From Cynocephalus volans (Eukaryota > Chordata > Mammalia > Dermoptera > Cynocephalidae), in assembly GCF_027409185.1 (NCBI RefSeq), contig NC_084462.1, positions 161,311,490-161,375,489 on the forward strand: 64,000 nt of DNA. The letters run 5' to 3'. The stretch's first letter is position 1. Each line of letters opens with the position of its first letter. The notes under the pieces were generated by a model. That model did not search any database and had not been told where the DNA came from. It was given only the letters and a program-made list of their open reading frames with translations. A program made the position numbers and the translations under genes. Below, one piece after another: positions 1-11,213 of this stretch.

Positions 1-491
1 GGAGAATTGTATTCAATTCTGGGGACCCCATTTTTAAAGTGATATAAATTAAGCAAAGCAAAAATCAGAGGACATGACTGGGACCAAAAGACAAAAAAAT
101 CAGACTAGAGTTTATTATGACCAAGAACTTTTTAAATACATTATTAAATTCATAGCAGCTATTTGTCATATGACATGCTCTCAATAGATAGAGGTGACAT
201 CCAGAAAAAAATGTAGTCAAGTCAGATCTTAGAATCTTTCTCCTTTTCTTCTTAATAAAATAGGCAAAATAAGTTAAAGCCAACAAAATAGATGTTTCAC
301 AAAGTTGTTTTGTAAGTCCCAAAGAACACTTCATATTTTTAGTAGATATGGCAGACACACATTATCCAACCCCAACACCACATTCAAGCTGAATTGCCTC
401 AATTTAGAGTTGGAAAAACTGACACAGATTATCATTTGCAGTACACTTCTTTTGCAAACCATGTAAATAGGGGTACACAGAGGTTACATGA
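1..491. other. No recognised feature
   Basis: AT-rich sequence without a convincing gene or repeat call. The 97-codon minus frame here has no similarity I recognise. The human upstream neighbour of TSHR is CEP128 (opposite strand), but no CEP128 exon could be recognised here or anywhere in the first 16 kb. Confidence 0.5.
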
Positions 492-868
492 TGTATTAGT
501 TTACTATGGCTGCCATAACAAAATACCAGTGAATGGGTGGCTTAAACAACAGGAATTTATTTCTCACAGTTCTGGAGGCTGGAAGTACAAGATCGAGATG
601 TCAGCAGGTTTGGGTTCTCCTGAGACCCCTCTCCTTGGCTTGAAAATGTCCATCTCCTCTCTGTATCCTCAAACGACCTTTTTCCTGTGTGAGCACAGAC
701 CTGGTCTCTCTTCTTATGAGGACAACACTTATATTGCTTTGTAGCCCCACCCTATGACCTCATTTAACCTTAATTACCTCCTTAAAGGCCCTTTCTCCAA
801 ATACAGTAACATTGGGAGTTAGGGTTTCAACAAGTGAATTTTGGGAGAACACGATTCAGTCCATTACA
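492..868 (-). mobile_element. MLT1-type MaLR solo LTR
   Basis: The + strand begins TGTATTAGTTTACTATGGCT and continues with the ATTTATTTCTCACAGTTCTG block typical of antisense MLT1 LTRs, ending CAGTCCATTACA. A perfect 5-base target duplication CATGA flanks it (487-491 and 869-873), which fixes the ends and the ERVL-type integration. No internal sequence remains, so it is a solo LTR. Confidence 0.88.
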
Positions 869-1439
869 CATGATTTCCCCAAAATTATACCTATTCAGGA
901 TTAGTGTCATCAATGATCCTCCCCACTACCTTGATAGAAATAGATGTGGCAGATATTTATTATATACCTCACCCACATCACCCTTTAACTGCAAATGATC
1001 CTACCCAGAGTGTTGGCCCTCCATAGCCTTGTTTATATTATACAAAGCCCCTACCTCTCTGACCATAGCTTTTTAGACAAGGAGTAGACACCTGAAACAA
1101 TTGGGGCCAATCAGGCTCTTTAAGAATTTAAAACTGGGACTCAAGCTTCCAATTGGGTGTCTGAATAGTCTTGATGCACAGGTAAGAGCTCATGCTGTCA
1201 CAATGAGGTGGCCATCTTTACTTATGTTCAAGAAGCTGAAAAAGCTAATCTGCAAAAAGAGAGAGAGAAAGGAGTAAAGCACTGAGAGTGAACTGTGGGG
1301 CCACAGAGGAACTACACCTAAGATAATAGAGCTCTGGTTTCTGACAACTTCCAAGGTCCTGGCTCCAATCCCTTGTTATTCCCACATGTATGTCCTGTAC
1401 TTGTTTTCTATGATACACTAGAAGCAGCTACAGGTAGTT
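869..1439. other. Unresolved old sequence
   Basis: No gene is visible. Parts (about 1000-1400) have the look of an ancient interspersed repeat, with a GA-rich run at 1258-1275, but I cannot name a family. Confidence 0.4.
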
Positions 1440-1672
1440 ATATGTGTGTATTCTGGACCAAGACAACTTGGATTTAAGTCTTAGTTGTAATACCTATCAG
1501 CTGTGTGACCTAAGAAAGTTACTTAATCACTCTGTGTCATCATTTCTTTCTCTTCCAAATGTAGATAAGAACAGTTTTTAATGTGGAGTTGTTTTGAGGA
1601 TAACATAAATTAATGTGTTTGAAGCACTCAGCCCAGTGCTGAGCTCATAGTAAGCACTCTATATGTGTTAAC
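1440..1672 (+). repeat. MIR SINE
   Basis: Shows the MIR core order: CAGCTGTGTGACC, AAGTTACTTAATC, a CTCTGTG...TCATC segment, and a 3' end resembling CAGTGCTGAGCTCATAGTAAG. Diverged, as expected of an element from early mammalian evolution. Confidence 0.8.
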
Positions 1673-1719
1673 AGGTAAATACTGTAACACCCTAAAAAGT
1701 TATTTCCATGAACATTATG

Positions 1720-2099
1720 TGTTAGTCCATTTGTTTCTTATAACAAAATACCTGGAACTGGGTGATTTATAAGAAAACTAAATTTATTGCTTACAGTTTC
1801 AGAGGCTGGGAAGTCCAAAGTCCAGGAAACTCATCAGGTGAGGGTCTTGGTGGTGGCAACAGTGACCCAGGGTCTCACATGGCAGAGAATGGTGGAGCAG
1901 AGAGAAAAACTCTTCATGTGCTTTCCTTTTAAAGCCCTCAGAACCATGCCCCTGACCACTATTATTAATCCATTCACTATGATATGGTCCTACAATCTAA
2001 TCACCTTTTCAAGGTCCCACCTTTCAATTACCATAAGATTTCTCACTCTCAATAGTTACAGAGGGGATTAAGTTTGGGGGAGACATATAACCCAAGGCA
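1720..2099 (-). repeat. MaLR LTR (3' LTR of the provirus)
   Basis: The left copy on the + strand. It starts TGTTAGTCCATTTG and ends AACCCAAGGCA. It shares the TATTATTAATCCATTCACTA segment with the right LTR. Confidence 0.85.
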
Positions 2100-2839
2100 T
2101 TCTACCCCTGGCCTCCCAAAACTCATGTCCTTTTTACATACAAATACATTTATTTCATACACAAAGTCCTAACTGCTTCAACTCAAAAGTCCAAAGCTCA
2201 AAGTCCCATCTATGAAATCTAAACAAGTTATCTACTTCCAAGATACAATAGTAGGATAAGCGTAGAATATATATTCCCATTCAAAAAGGGAGAAAGAGGC
2301 CAAAAGAAAGAGCTAACAGGACCCAAACAAGTTCAAAACCCAGCAGGGAAGGTATTAAATCTCAAAGCTGGCGAATCATGTACCTTGACTCCATGTTTGA
2401 TATCCTCTGTATGCTGCTGTGGTGGGGGGGGGGGGGCGGTTGGGACACCAAGTCCCTGGGCACCTCCACTGCTATGGCTTGTCTGGTCTGAAGTCATGTT
2501 TCAGGTCTCACAGGCTGGCACTGCATGCTGCTAGCTCCACAATTCTGGGGTCACCATGGTAGTCCCACTCCCACGATTCCACTAGGCACGGCCTTGGTGG
2601 AGTTTTACTGCTGCACCTTCAACTCCACATTTCCTTTTGGCATTGTTCTAGCAAAGGCTCTATGTGGTGAATCCACCCCTGCTACAGATATTTTTCTAGG
2701 CACCCATTATTTTCCATACCACACCTGGGGCCAATTTAGCCTGGCTGGAGCAGCCAAAACCACCAGGGTGCTTGTGCTGGAAGCAGCTTCCCAAGGTGGC
2801 CTTGGGCAGCAAGCCCAAACCCATGGGCCTCCAAGATCT

Positions 2840-3208
2840 CTAAAATGCCTTCAGGGCCTTTCTCCCATTGTCCTGGCTATTAGCACCTGGCTGCCTCATT
2901 GCCATGCTAAAGTCTTTACCAACCAGTCCGACCTCTTGATGCACCACTGGATTTTTCTCTGAAAATGCTCTTTTCTCTACCACATAGCCTGGCTGCAAAT
3001 CTTCTAAATCTTTATTCTCTTCTTCCCTTTTAAATTCTGGCTTTATGTTGTGCCTTTGCTGCCATAACTCAGTGTAGGCTATTACAAGTAGCCATGCAAC
3101 TTCCTTAATGTTTTGCTGCTTAGAAATTTCTTCTGCCAAATACTCTGGGTCAGCACCTTTAAGTTTCACATTCCATAAAATTTGGGGGCATGAACAGAAC
3201 GCAGCCAA
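2840..3208 (-). pseudogene. Residual 122-codon open frame in MaLR internal region
   Basis: The longest open frame inside the provirus, on its coding strand. It is charged and Gln/Glu/Lys-rich in the middle, with no motif I can name. MaLR internal regions carry remnants of a gag-like frame, so this is most simply a surviving piece of it. Its openness over 122 codons in an old element could be chance. Confidence 0.45.
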
Positions 3209-3478
3209 GTTCCTTGTCAGTTCATAGCAAGGGTGATCTTTGCCCTGGGTTCCAATAAGCCCCTTCTTATTTACATCTGAGATCTTCTCAGAATAGCCTT
3301 AGCATTCTGGTCACCACCATTTAACCAGTCTCTAAAACCTACCCAAATTTCCCTTGTTTTCTTGTCTTCTAAACTCCCACCAGCAGCTGGCTTTTTCTAG
3401 CCTGCTCCTCCAAACTTCCACCCTCTCCTCCATACCCAGTTCCAAAGCTACATTTTCAAGTATTTGTTATAAGCAACA

Positions 3479-3497
3479 CCCCACTTCTCTGGTACCA
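3479..3497 (-). other. tRNA-Leu-like primer binding site of MaLR
   Basis: On the + strand CCCCACTTCTCTGGTACCA resembles the 3' end of a leucine tRNA including CCA. The minus strand is therefore a tRNA-Leu-type primer binding site, as expected of ERVL relatives. It lies 8 bases from the 5' LTR. Confidence 0.7.
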
Positions 3498-3505
3498 GTT
3501 TTCTA

Positions 3506-3880
3506 CATTATTCCATTCCATAATTCCAGCTGATTATAACAAAATAGCTGGAACTGGGTGATTTATAAAGAAAACAAAATTTATTGCTTACAGTTTCAGA
3601 GGCTAGGAAGTCCAAAGTCTAGGGAACACATCTGGTGAACGTCTTGGTGATGGCAACAGTGATCCAGGGATCTCACATGGCCGAGAATGGTGGAGCAGAG
3701 AAAGAAAAACTTTTCATGTGCTTTCCTTTTAAAACCCTCAGAGCTGTGCCTCTGACCACTATTATTAATCCATTCACTATGGCATGGTCCTACAATTTAA
3801 TCTCCTCTTCAAGGCCCAACCTTTCTCACTCCCAATAGTTACAGTGGGGATTAAGTTTGGGGGACATTCAACCCAAGGCA
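3506..3880 (-). repeat. MaLR LTR (5' LTR of the provirus)
   Basis: The right copy on the + strand, next to the primer binding site. Its first 25 bases are degraded (CATTATTCCATTCC); afterwards it closely follows the left LTR and ends CATTCAACCCAAGGCA. Confidence 0.85.
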
Positions 3881-5929
3881 GCTGTCAGATCTGAGATACT
3901 AACCAAGTCTAATTTCTTCAGCAGTTTCATCAGAAACACCTTTGAACCATACCAAACTTTAAACACCTACATGGACTAATCAATAAAGAGATTCTGGAAT
4001 GGGGCTAGTCTGAAAACATTGACATAATCATCATAACCTAACTCATCTAGAATGGATAAATGTAAAGAGGGTAAGACAACTATTATATAAAAAGCTCTTG
4101 GTGATAGAGGCAGTGCTAAGAGACAGAGGGGACTGAAGTTATATTTCATTGATGCCTTGCAAATTTATACTACCATGAGACAGCAGCTGACTGATTATGT
4201 CCATGTGACAGGAAAATATATTTGAAATAGTAACCAAAATTTCCTTCAAATATTTTTTCCCCTTGACTCTCCCCCTATTTCCATTTGAGCCAGCTAAGAT
4301 GTTCTGCACTTATGGCCTTTGAGATGAGATGCGACCACAGAAAGTAGAAAAGGAGACAGAGTGAGGGAGAAAAAGAAGAAAAAATAAGTAGTCTCTTCCT
4401 GGCTTTTGAGCATTAAACATAAAGATTCTCAGACAGATCTACAGAATTTGTGGGTCCCAGTGGAAAATGAAAATGTGAAGTTCCTGTTCAAAACTGATTA
4501 AGAATGTCAAAATGGCAACAGCAGAGCATTAAACCAAGCACCGGGCCCTTCTGAATACAGGGCCCTGTACAATTGCACGGGACACAAACCCATGAAGCCA
4601 GCCCTGCTCTCACAAAGGAGTCATGGAATAAGCAAATGATTTAGAAGAAAATACCATGAACAAGAGCATTGCCCAGAAGAAAATAGATTCCTCACAGGAA
4701 TGTGGTAAGAAAGAGAGAAGAATGGGGTCCTGGAATCAGGGAATAGGAGGCGGTGGGGCAGACCTGAAGGTGTAGGGAGAGAGTTCTTGTCCAAAGAGTG
4801 CCCAGCATCCATTCAATCAAGTGCTACTCGAACCCAGCTGTCCTGCCCTTTGGCATCAGGGAAGAATGTCTCTTCAAAAGTAGCCTGCATTTTGCCCAGT
4901 GACTGTCTAGCACAACTGATGACCACCTGTATTTTTAGACTTTGCTTGTTTCCTCTGGCCACCACAGATGGCCAAACTCCCTTGTATTATCACAGCACAA
5001 TTATAAGTCATAAAAAAGAAGACACCAAGCACGATGCTAGAGGTAAGGTAAAAGGATAATCCCCAATATCCTGATTTGGTGGGACTGAATAAATCTACTC
5101 AAAATTCTCTCTGAAACAGGACAGTGGTGAAGTTCATTCTCTTTACACCAGCAGGAACAATCATAAATGGTTGTTGACTCTACATCAAGTTTTCAAGCTA
5201 ACTGCAAATCTAGGAAGAGTCAGAATAAAAGACAAGATGTTGCCATGATGGCATTATGCACCACTCAAGGAGTCAATTCAGTCTTTAATTGTGTAGAAGC
5301 ACTGTGGATCCCACACTTACTAATTATAGGTAGTCATCACTGTCGGGAGCATCACAAATATAAAGCATAGCAACCCATGTGATTTTACACCATAATGAGC
5401 AACAATTAATGTACTAAATCAAAATTGTAAAACAGTTTTATTGTAACTAAATAATGTAGCCTATGCTTTAATAGGTACCTTTAATAGGTACCTTTTGAAA
5501 AAAGATGAAACACACAAATGAATTAATTACCAAACATCACTTTCTGATATTTCAACCACGTTGATGGTTCTCTTCCACAAGAAGGAAAGTGTAGTGTTCT
5601 ATAGTCTTTTCATCCATTTGTTACATTTTAAAGGATTTGTGTGTGTGTGTTTACTGGATCTTAGTGCAAACATTTTTCTCTTTATTTAAACTGATTCATC
5701 ATCTCTTCTTATGTGTTAATTTACCCCAGTTTAAACACCATGCTATGGAAAGAAAACCACTTTACTGACTATCATGGCAATTTGCTGAGCAGGCTATTAA
5801 AACATGGTTATCATGAAGGCTCGTTCCAATTTTCTGAATAGAAATTGGTAGGCATAGGAGATTTTACCCACTAAGCCAATTTCATGCTGTCTAGTTCTTG
5901 GTTTAAAATGTTACAGATTTCAGCATACC
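3881..5929. other. Two kilobases without a recognised gene
   Basis: No coding signal. About 4430-4600 has the feel of an ancient interspersed repeat (GGGCCCTTCTGAATAC, then a second GGGCCCTGT) of a family I cannot fix. A short direct repeat TTTAATAGGTACC occurs twice in tandem at 5468-5496. Confidence 0.4.
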
Positions 5930-6084
5930 ACTTCTGTTCCCAGCAAAGATAGAATAACAGAGATCGGATTTCCCTTCCCATCAGAATCAATTAAAAAAAT
6001 GCAAAATATATATAATAATGCTTTTCAAGACAGTAGACATCAGACAAAGAAGAACAGTGATCTCTGAGGGACAGGAAACAAATA
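5930..6084 (+). mobile_element. Old L1M 5' region fragment
   Basis: A-rich sequence with a CATCAGACAAAG...CAGTGATC...TGAGGGACAGGAAAC segment resembling the 5' part of L1M/HAL1 elements. Taken as the start of the old L1M that continues to 15240 with interruptions. Confidence 0.5.
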
Positions 6085-6556
6085 AGGCAAGTCTTATAGA
6101 AAGAGGAAAATTTGGACAGAGAGATACACAAGGAAAACACAACGTAATGACAAAGGAGAGATTGCAGTGATGCAAGCCAAGGGACATCAAGGATTGCCGG
6201 CAAATATCAGAAGCTAAGAAGAGTCAAGGAAGAAAACCAGTTTGAGATCAGTACCCACTCTTAAAAAGACAAAATAATTTTTAGTCTTAAAATATTTAAT
6301 TAGTAACCACAAAGTTATGAAAATACCTAAAGGAATTTATTGACCATAAAGACTGTGGAGTACCCATAGAAAAAGATAAAAAAGAAAAGTCAGGGTAGAA
6401 TCCTCCCCTACAGCCTTCTGAGAAATCATGACCCTCCTTACCAGTACCTTGATTCCAGACTTCTAGCCTCCAGAACCCTGAATGAATTAATTTCTCTTGT
6501 TTTAAGCCACCAAGTTTATGTTACTTTTTTATAGCAGCCTAGGAAACTAATACAGA
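6085..6556 (+). mobile_element. MLT1 LTR, plus strand, interrupted
   Basis: The segment 6085-6230 (GGAAAATTTGGACAGAGAGA, then GCCAAGGGACATCAAGGATT) and the segment 6397-6556 (CTTGATTCCAGACTTCTAGC, TTTTAAGCCACCAAGTTTAT, ending CTAATACAGA) are consecutive parts of an MLT1C/D-like LTR. About 165 A-rich bases lie between them, perhaps an insertion. Confidence 0.8.
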
Positions 6557-7290
6557 CATCAAAACAATTGTGTTTTAGATGTTCAAAAAGTTACAGAGAG
6601 ACAGGGAAAATGTGAAAAAGCCACAAATTAAACTTCTAGACATGAAAACTACCATTTATAAAATGAACAAAAATTGGATAGGATTAGCAGCAGATTAAAT
6701 TTTGCAGCAAAAAATATACTGAATTTAAAAACATAGCAAAAGAAGCTACCCACAATGAAAAGCAGAGAGAAAAATATTATCTAATGAAGAAAAGCATCAT
6801 TATGCCCTTGTGGGAATCTCAAAATACTCCAAAAAAAAAAAAAAAAAAAAGAAATGTGAAGAAGAGTACACCAAGGAATATCATAATCAAATTGCTCTCA
6901 ACCAGTAATGAAGAAAGTCTTAAAAGCAGCCTGGGCGGAGGGGGAAGCGTATTATAAAGGAATAAAAAAAAGTATGACAGATTTGTTGTTGGAAACAATG
7001 CAAGCAACAAGACAATGGAGCAATAGTTTTAAAATACTGAAAGGAAAAAAAAAAATACTGTCAACCTATAATTCTATACCTAGCAAGAAAATCCTTGTAA
7101 AAAGAAGAAATTAACACTTTTTCAGACTCACAAAAGCTTAAATTATTCATAACTAGCAGATATGTACTACAAGAAACATTAATGAAATTCCTTCAAACAA
7201 AAGGAAAGTGAGACCAGTGGAAAATAAGGATGAACACTAAGAACTGAGACCAAAATTGGTAACTTTCATAGTATTCGAATCTCTTTAAAT
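6557..7290 (+). mobile_element. Old L1M, first preserved block
   Basis: A-rich sense-strand L1 sequence with the ORF1 C-terminal hallmarks: AAGTCTTAAAAGCAGCC, AACAATGCAAGCAACAAGAC, CAACCTATAATTCTATACC and ACTACAAGAAACATTAATGA. All frames are broken. A 20-base A run lies at 6831-6850. The block stops at the target site of the next insertion and resumes at 9355. Confidence 0.85.
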
Positions 7291-8261
7291 GATAATTTGG
7301 AAGATGGCAGAATAGATTGTCCCCGGCATCACTCTCTCCCTCAAATCAACCAATTTACAAATATTAAAAAGCAATGACAGCCAAGCTGGAGCCTCTAGAG
7401 CTCAGGGGAAGAGGAGGAGAGGCCTATAGAGTGCATGAAGACAGGAGAAACTGCAATGAGAGAAAGAAAGGGTTGCTCCCACCATTTTGATTCCCGGCTA
7501 CTTCAAGGCTGGATGGAGCTGCTGAGCACATGGAGCAAGAGCTGGCAAGAGCTGCAGCTGTGCCCTTTCTTTGAAGTTGCTTGTAGATGGCAGGGGAGAA
7601 GAGGGCCTTGGCCCCCAGGCTAGCAAGACCACTAACAGGGTTCCTGTGGACTCACATAGGAGCGAGGAGCCAACAACTGAAAAAAGGAGCCACTCAGAGG
7701 CTAGTGAGTCATCACAAGGGACCAGCACACTGCCTGTCCCTTGGGAATTTTTTGGAGTATGGGTGGTTGGAGAGACGGGCCCACCGCAGGAACATTGAGG
7801 CATAGCACGGCAGCTCATTTGCCCCCCAATCAGCATAGGCCCACTCTGTGTAGACTGGTCAGGAATATAGAACTGCAGAGGGAGTAGTTTGCTAAAAAAA
7901 CTCAGGTCCAGACCAGAATTTCTACACAACCCAGGTGTACCAGATCTCATGAGAGCCGGAAGTACCTATAAAGTTAACCATTAAAACCTGAGCTGCACAA
8001 AAAGCCTTGCCCAGAGAATCAGCAGCAAGGCAGCAATTTAGCTCAACCACAGGGCTCAAGTTCTGGTACCCAAAGGAAGTTCCTCCATTTTAGAAGTAAG
8101 CAAAAAAGCGAAAGACAGCAGATTAGTTCCAGTGCAGTTTAAGTAGTGGAAACAGCGAATAATCCAACACAGAACTGAAAGAAAAAACCAAAATACCCAC
8201 AGACCAGAGACAAAGTTTGATACTAACTAGTAAACGTCTCAGTTCACCAAAGAACACCTAT

Positions 8262-8650
8262 AAAACCTAGAGTGACCAGAAGCCCCCTGGGCCCCCAAGC
8301 CAAGAATGGGGGAGAGCCAGAGGCCTCAGCCATACCCCCCAATACCCCCAAACAGCCCAGCAAAGACCAGTAAGCCACTGCAAAAAGTGCCCTGGGCCCC
8401 TGAACCTGGATGGTGGGGGGCAAAGGGCCTTGGCCACACACTCCCAACACCTGCACCCAGCCAAGTGATGACCACAGCAGGAAACACCCCCGGCTCCCAA
8501 GCTGGGGCTGTGGGGGGCCAAGGGCTTGAGCCACACACCCCCTGACATCTACATTCAGCCTAGCAAAGACCAAGCCACCACTGGAAGCCCCTTGGTCTCC
8601 CCTGTAGGAATGAAGAGTATGCCACAGACCTCATCCATGCCCCTCCTTCC
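8262..8650 (+). repeat. About 100-bp tandem monomers in L1-type 5'UTR
   Basis: Four imperfect units begin near 8262, 8361, 8463 and 8563. Each has a CAAAGACCA- or GACCACAGCA-like start, a GGGCCCC- or CCCTGG-like middle, and a GAG/TTGGCCACACACxCCC-like part. Overlapping open frames here are a side effect of the GC-rich repeat. Confidence 0.65.
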
Positions 8651-8735
8651 TCATTCTCCCACCTAATTTCCTTCTCTCTTCACCTCTGCCCCTCTCACCC
8701 AACTGCTCCTCAACAACATACTAGAATGTAAAAAC

Positions 8736-8856
8736 AGATGGAGCCAGGGACTGACCCCTCCTCCCTCAACCAGGCACACTGCCACTGCCATGGGGCCTGC
8801 TCAGGGTCCTGAGGCATGGAGCCAGGGACCAACCCCTCCTCCCACAACCAGGCAAT
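8736..8856 (+). repeat. 80-bp direct duplication in L1-type 5'UTR
   Basis: ATGGAGCCAGGGACTGACCC at 8736 recurs as ATGGAGCCAGGGACCAACCC at 8816, and similarity continues through CTCCTCCC-CAACCAGGCA. Confidence 0.75.
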
Positions 8857-9354
8857 GACCATGCCAAAAACACCACTTCCATGTGGGTGGCCCACCACAG
8901 CCACTACAATAGCCACGGCTGCCACAAAAGCAGATAGATGGCAAAACCACCATGCAAATGGCCTGCCAGCTACTCGAGTACATTGACACAAGGAGAGTCA
9001 CCAGCAGAGACCAAAGAAAAGAAGAGGATGCCTCTCTCCACAAAGCCCATTCTAGAGTGATAGAAGAAGCATCTACTCCACGATAATAGTGGGGGACCTG
9101 GACACACCTCTCTCAGCACTAGACAGATCATCTAGGCAACAAATCAACAGAGTAACCATTACTCTTTCAGGGTTATCAGAGGGGGAGAGGGGAGGGAGAA
9201 GGGGATGGGAAAAGATTAGATAAAAGACATAAAGAATAAGTATCATTTATAATAATATATATGCTAATAATATTGATTAGATCAACATATGTCAACATTG
9301 AACCCCCAAAATATGTATAATCAGTATGATTCAATTAAAAAAAAAGATAATTTG

Positions 9355-9729
9355 CTGTTTTAACAAAGACAATAATACTGTATTGTGGAGTTGATAACAT
9401 ATATATAAGTAAAATTTATGACAACAGAAGCATGAAGCTCAGGCAGGAGAAGAGAAATGGAAGAATATTATTGTTCTTTTAAATCATGCATAAAGTGGTA
9501 TAATATTAACTGAAGGTTGACTATGATAACTTAAAGATGTATACTACAAACTCTAAAGCAACCACTATAATAAACAGAGTTATAACTGAGTCAACAAAGA
9601 TAAAATGGAATTACAAAAATTATTGAATTATTCCAAAAGGAGGTTTAAAAAAAAGGAGAAAGGGATCAAAGAATTATAGGACAAATAGAAAACTAATAGC
9701 AAGATTACGCACTTTAACGTAGTATCAAT
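9355..9729 (+). mobile_element. Old L1M, second preserved block
   Basis: Continues the L1M interrupted at 7290 without loss, which confirms the 7300-9345 insertion. It corresponds to the region between ORF1 and ORF2 (AAGATAAAATGGAATTACAA, ATAGCAAGATTACGCACTTT). Confidence 0.8.
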
Positions 9730-9749
9730 AATGACATCAGACACCCAGG

Positions 9750-9960
9750 GTCCTAGGCAGGAGCCATGTGCAGCCCCCAACCTACTCAGCAGAAGGCAGA
9801 AGCACACCTGGAGTCCTAGGCAGGAGCCATGGGCATCCTCCATCCCCACCTAGCAGAAGGCAGGAGCACTCCAAAAACACCACTTCTGTGTGGGTGGTCC
9901 ACAACAGTCATTGCTGCCACAAGGGTGGCTTGCTGCCACAAGGGTGGCTTGTTGCCACAG
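9750..9960 (+). repeat. Tandem duplications in L1 5'UTR
   Basis: GTCCTAGGCAGGAGCCATG occurs at 9750 and again at 9813 (63-base period, continuing to AGCAGAAGGCAG-AGCAC). A 21-base unit (GCCACAAGGGTGGCTTG) is duplicated at 9918-9960. Confidence 0.85.
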
Positions 9961-10799
9961 TAACAACCACAGCCACCATGCAGGTGACCCATCACCCACT
10001 CAACCACATTGACACAAGGAGAGTCACCAGTGGAGACCAGAAAAGAAGAGGAAGTCTCACTCTTCAAAGTCCACTCCAGAGTAATAGAAGAAGCAACTGC
10101 TCCACCAGATGACTAGACATGACATCAATGCAGAGACACTAGAAATATGAAAAACTAAGAAAGTATGACACCACCAAAGGAATACAGTAATTCTCAAGTA
10201 CCAGACCCCACAGAGCAGGAAAACCTTGAAATGACTGAAAAGGTATGCTAAGCAACAACCTCAAGGGCTCATGAGATATGAGAAGACTCAGTTAGACAAC
10301 ATAATGGAATGAGAAAAAATGTCAAGATATGAAGGAGGAACTTACAAAAAGACTAATACCTTAAAAAAGAATGTAACAGACCTCCTTGAAAATGATACAA
10401 AAGAACAATGAAACAAAACGTTGGTTTTTTGAGAAGATAAACAAAACAGACAACCATTAGCTAGGCTAAATTTAAAAAAAGTAGAGAGAAGACCCAAATA
10501 ACAAAAATCAGAATTAAAAAGGAGACATTACAACCAACACCACAGAAATACAAGGAATTATCAGAGACTATTATAAACAACTATACACCAACAAATTTGA
10601 AAAAACCTGGAGGAAATGAATAAATTTTTGGACACACAAATTACCATGACTGAACTAAGAAGAAATAGAAAACCAGAACAGACGAATAACAAGCAACAAG
10701 ATTGAAGCAATCATCAGTAGTCTCTCAGCAAAGAAAAATCCAGGACCAAATCGCTTAACTGCTGAATTATACCAAATATTAAAGAATTAATACCAACTC

Positions 10800-11213
10800 T
10801 GTATTAGTCCATTTGTGTTGCTTATAACAAAATATTTGGAACTGGGTAATTTATAAAGAAAATGATATTTATTGCTTGCAGTTTCTGAGGCTGGGAAGTC
10901 CAAAGTCCATCTGGTGGTGGCAACAGTGACCCAGGGGTCTCACATTGCAAGACAGTGGAAGCAGAGAGAGAGAAAGACGGACTCTCCTCTTCTTTTAAAG
11001 CCATCAGAACCATGCCCAGACCACCATTTTTAATCCATTCACTACTGCACCATCCTACAATCTAATCACCTCTTCAAGACTCCACCTTCCAATTATCATA
11101 ATCGGATTTCCTATCCTCTTAACAGTCACAGTGGGGGCTAAGTTTCTAATACCTAACACGTGGGGGATACAATTCAAGCTTCAGTGAGTTGTGGGGGCAC
11201 ATAATTCAATCCA
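10800..11213 (-). mobile_element. MST/MLT1-type LTR inserted in L1 ORF2
   Basis: Begins TGTATTAGTCCATTTGTGTT and ends ATAATTCAATCCA. It interrupts the L1 sentence AATTAATACCAA...TTCAAACTATTCCAGAAAAT. Probable 5-base target duplication AACTC (10795-10799) and AACTT (11214-11218), with one mismatch. Confidence 0.85.

Larger units (their letters stand above)
1720..3880 (-). mobile_element. Complete MaLR (MST/MLT1-like) provirus
   Basis: Two similar LTRs (about 1720-2099 and 3506-3880) in the same antisense orientation enclose about 1.4 kb of internal sequence. That sequence follows the order of THE1/MST-type internal regions, including an AACTCAAAAGTCCAAAGC segment next to the left LTR and GCTGCTTAGAAATTTCTTCT near 3114. 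MaLRs are non-autonomous relatives of ERVL. The LTRs share long blocks but differ by several indels, so the insertion is old. I could not find a convincing target duplication. The internal part contains a 13-base G run (2424-2436). Confidence 0.88.
7300..9345 (+). mobile_element. Chimeric, internally deleted L1-derived retroelement (copy 1)
   Basis: Flanked by a perfect 9-base target duplication GATAATTTG (7291-7299 and 9346-9354) and ending in an A run, so it is a single retrotransposition event. It starts AAGATGGCAGAATAG, an L1 5'UTR-like start, followed by about 1.75 kb of GC-rich 5'UTR-type sequence. At about 9084 this jumps to a short piece of the ORF2 endonuclease region (AATAGTGGGGGACCTGGACA to ATCTAGGCAACAAA). 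At about 9148 it jumps again to a G-rich 3'UTR ending TATGTATAATCAGTATGATT and CAATTAAAA. No long frame survives. The same two internal junctions are found at 49188-49726 in the opposite orientation. It therefore looks like a family copied in deleted form. It must have been mobilised by L1 proteins supplied in trans. Confidence 0.8.

Noticed and set aside
2525-2962. 145-codon plus-strand frame
   Set aside because: Antisense to the MaLR provirus internal region and without protein similarity.
8244-8573. Several overlapping 70-109-codon frames on both strands
   Set aside because: They arise from GC-rich tandem units in an L1-type 5'UTR and are not conserved proteins.
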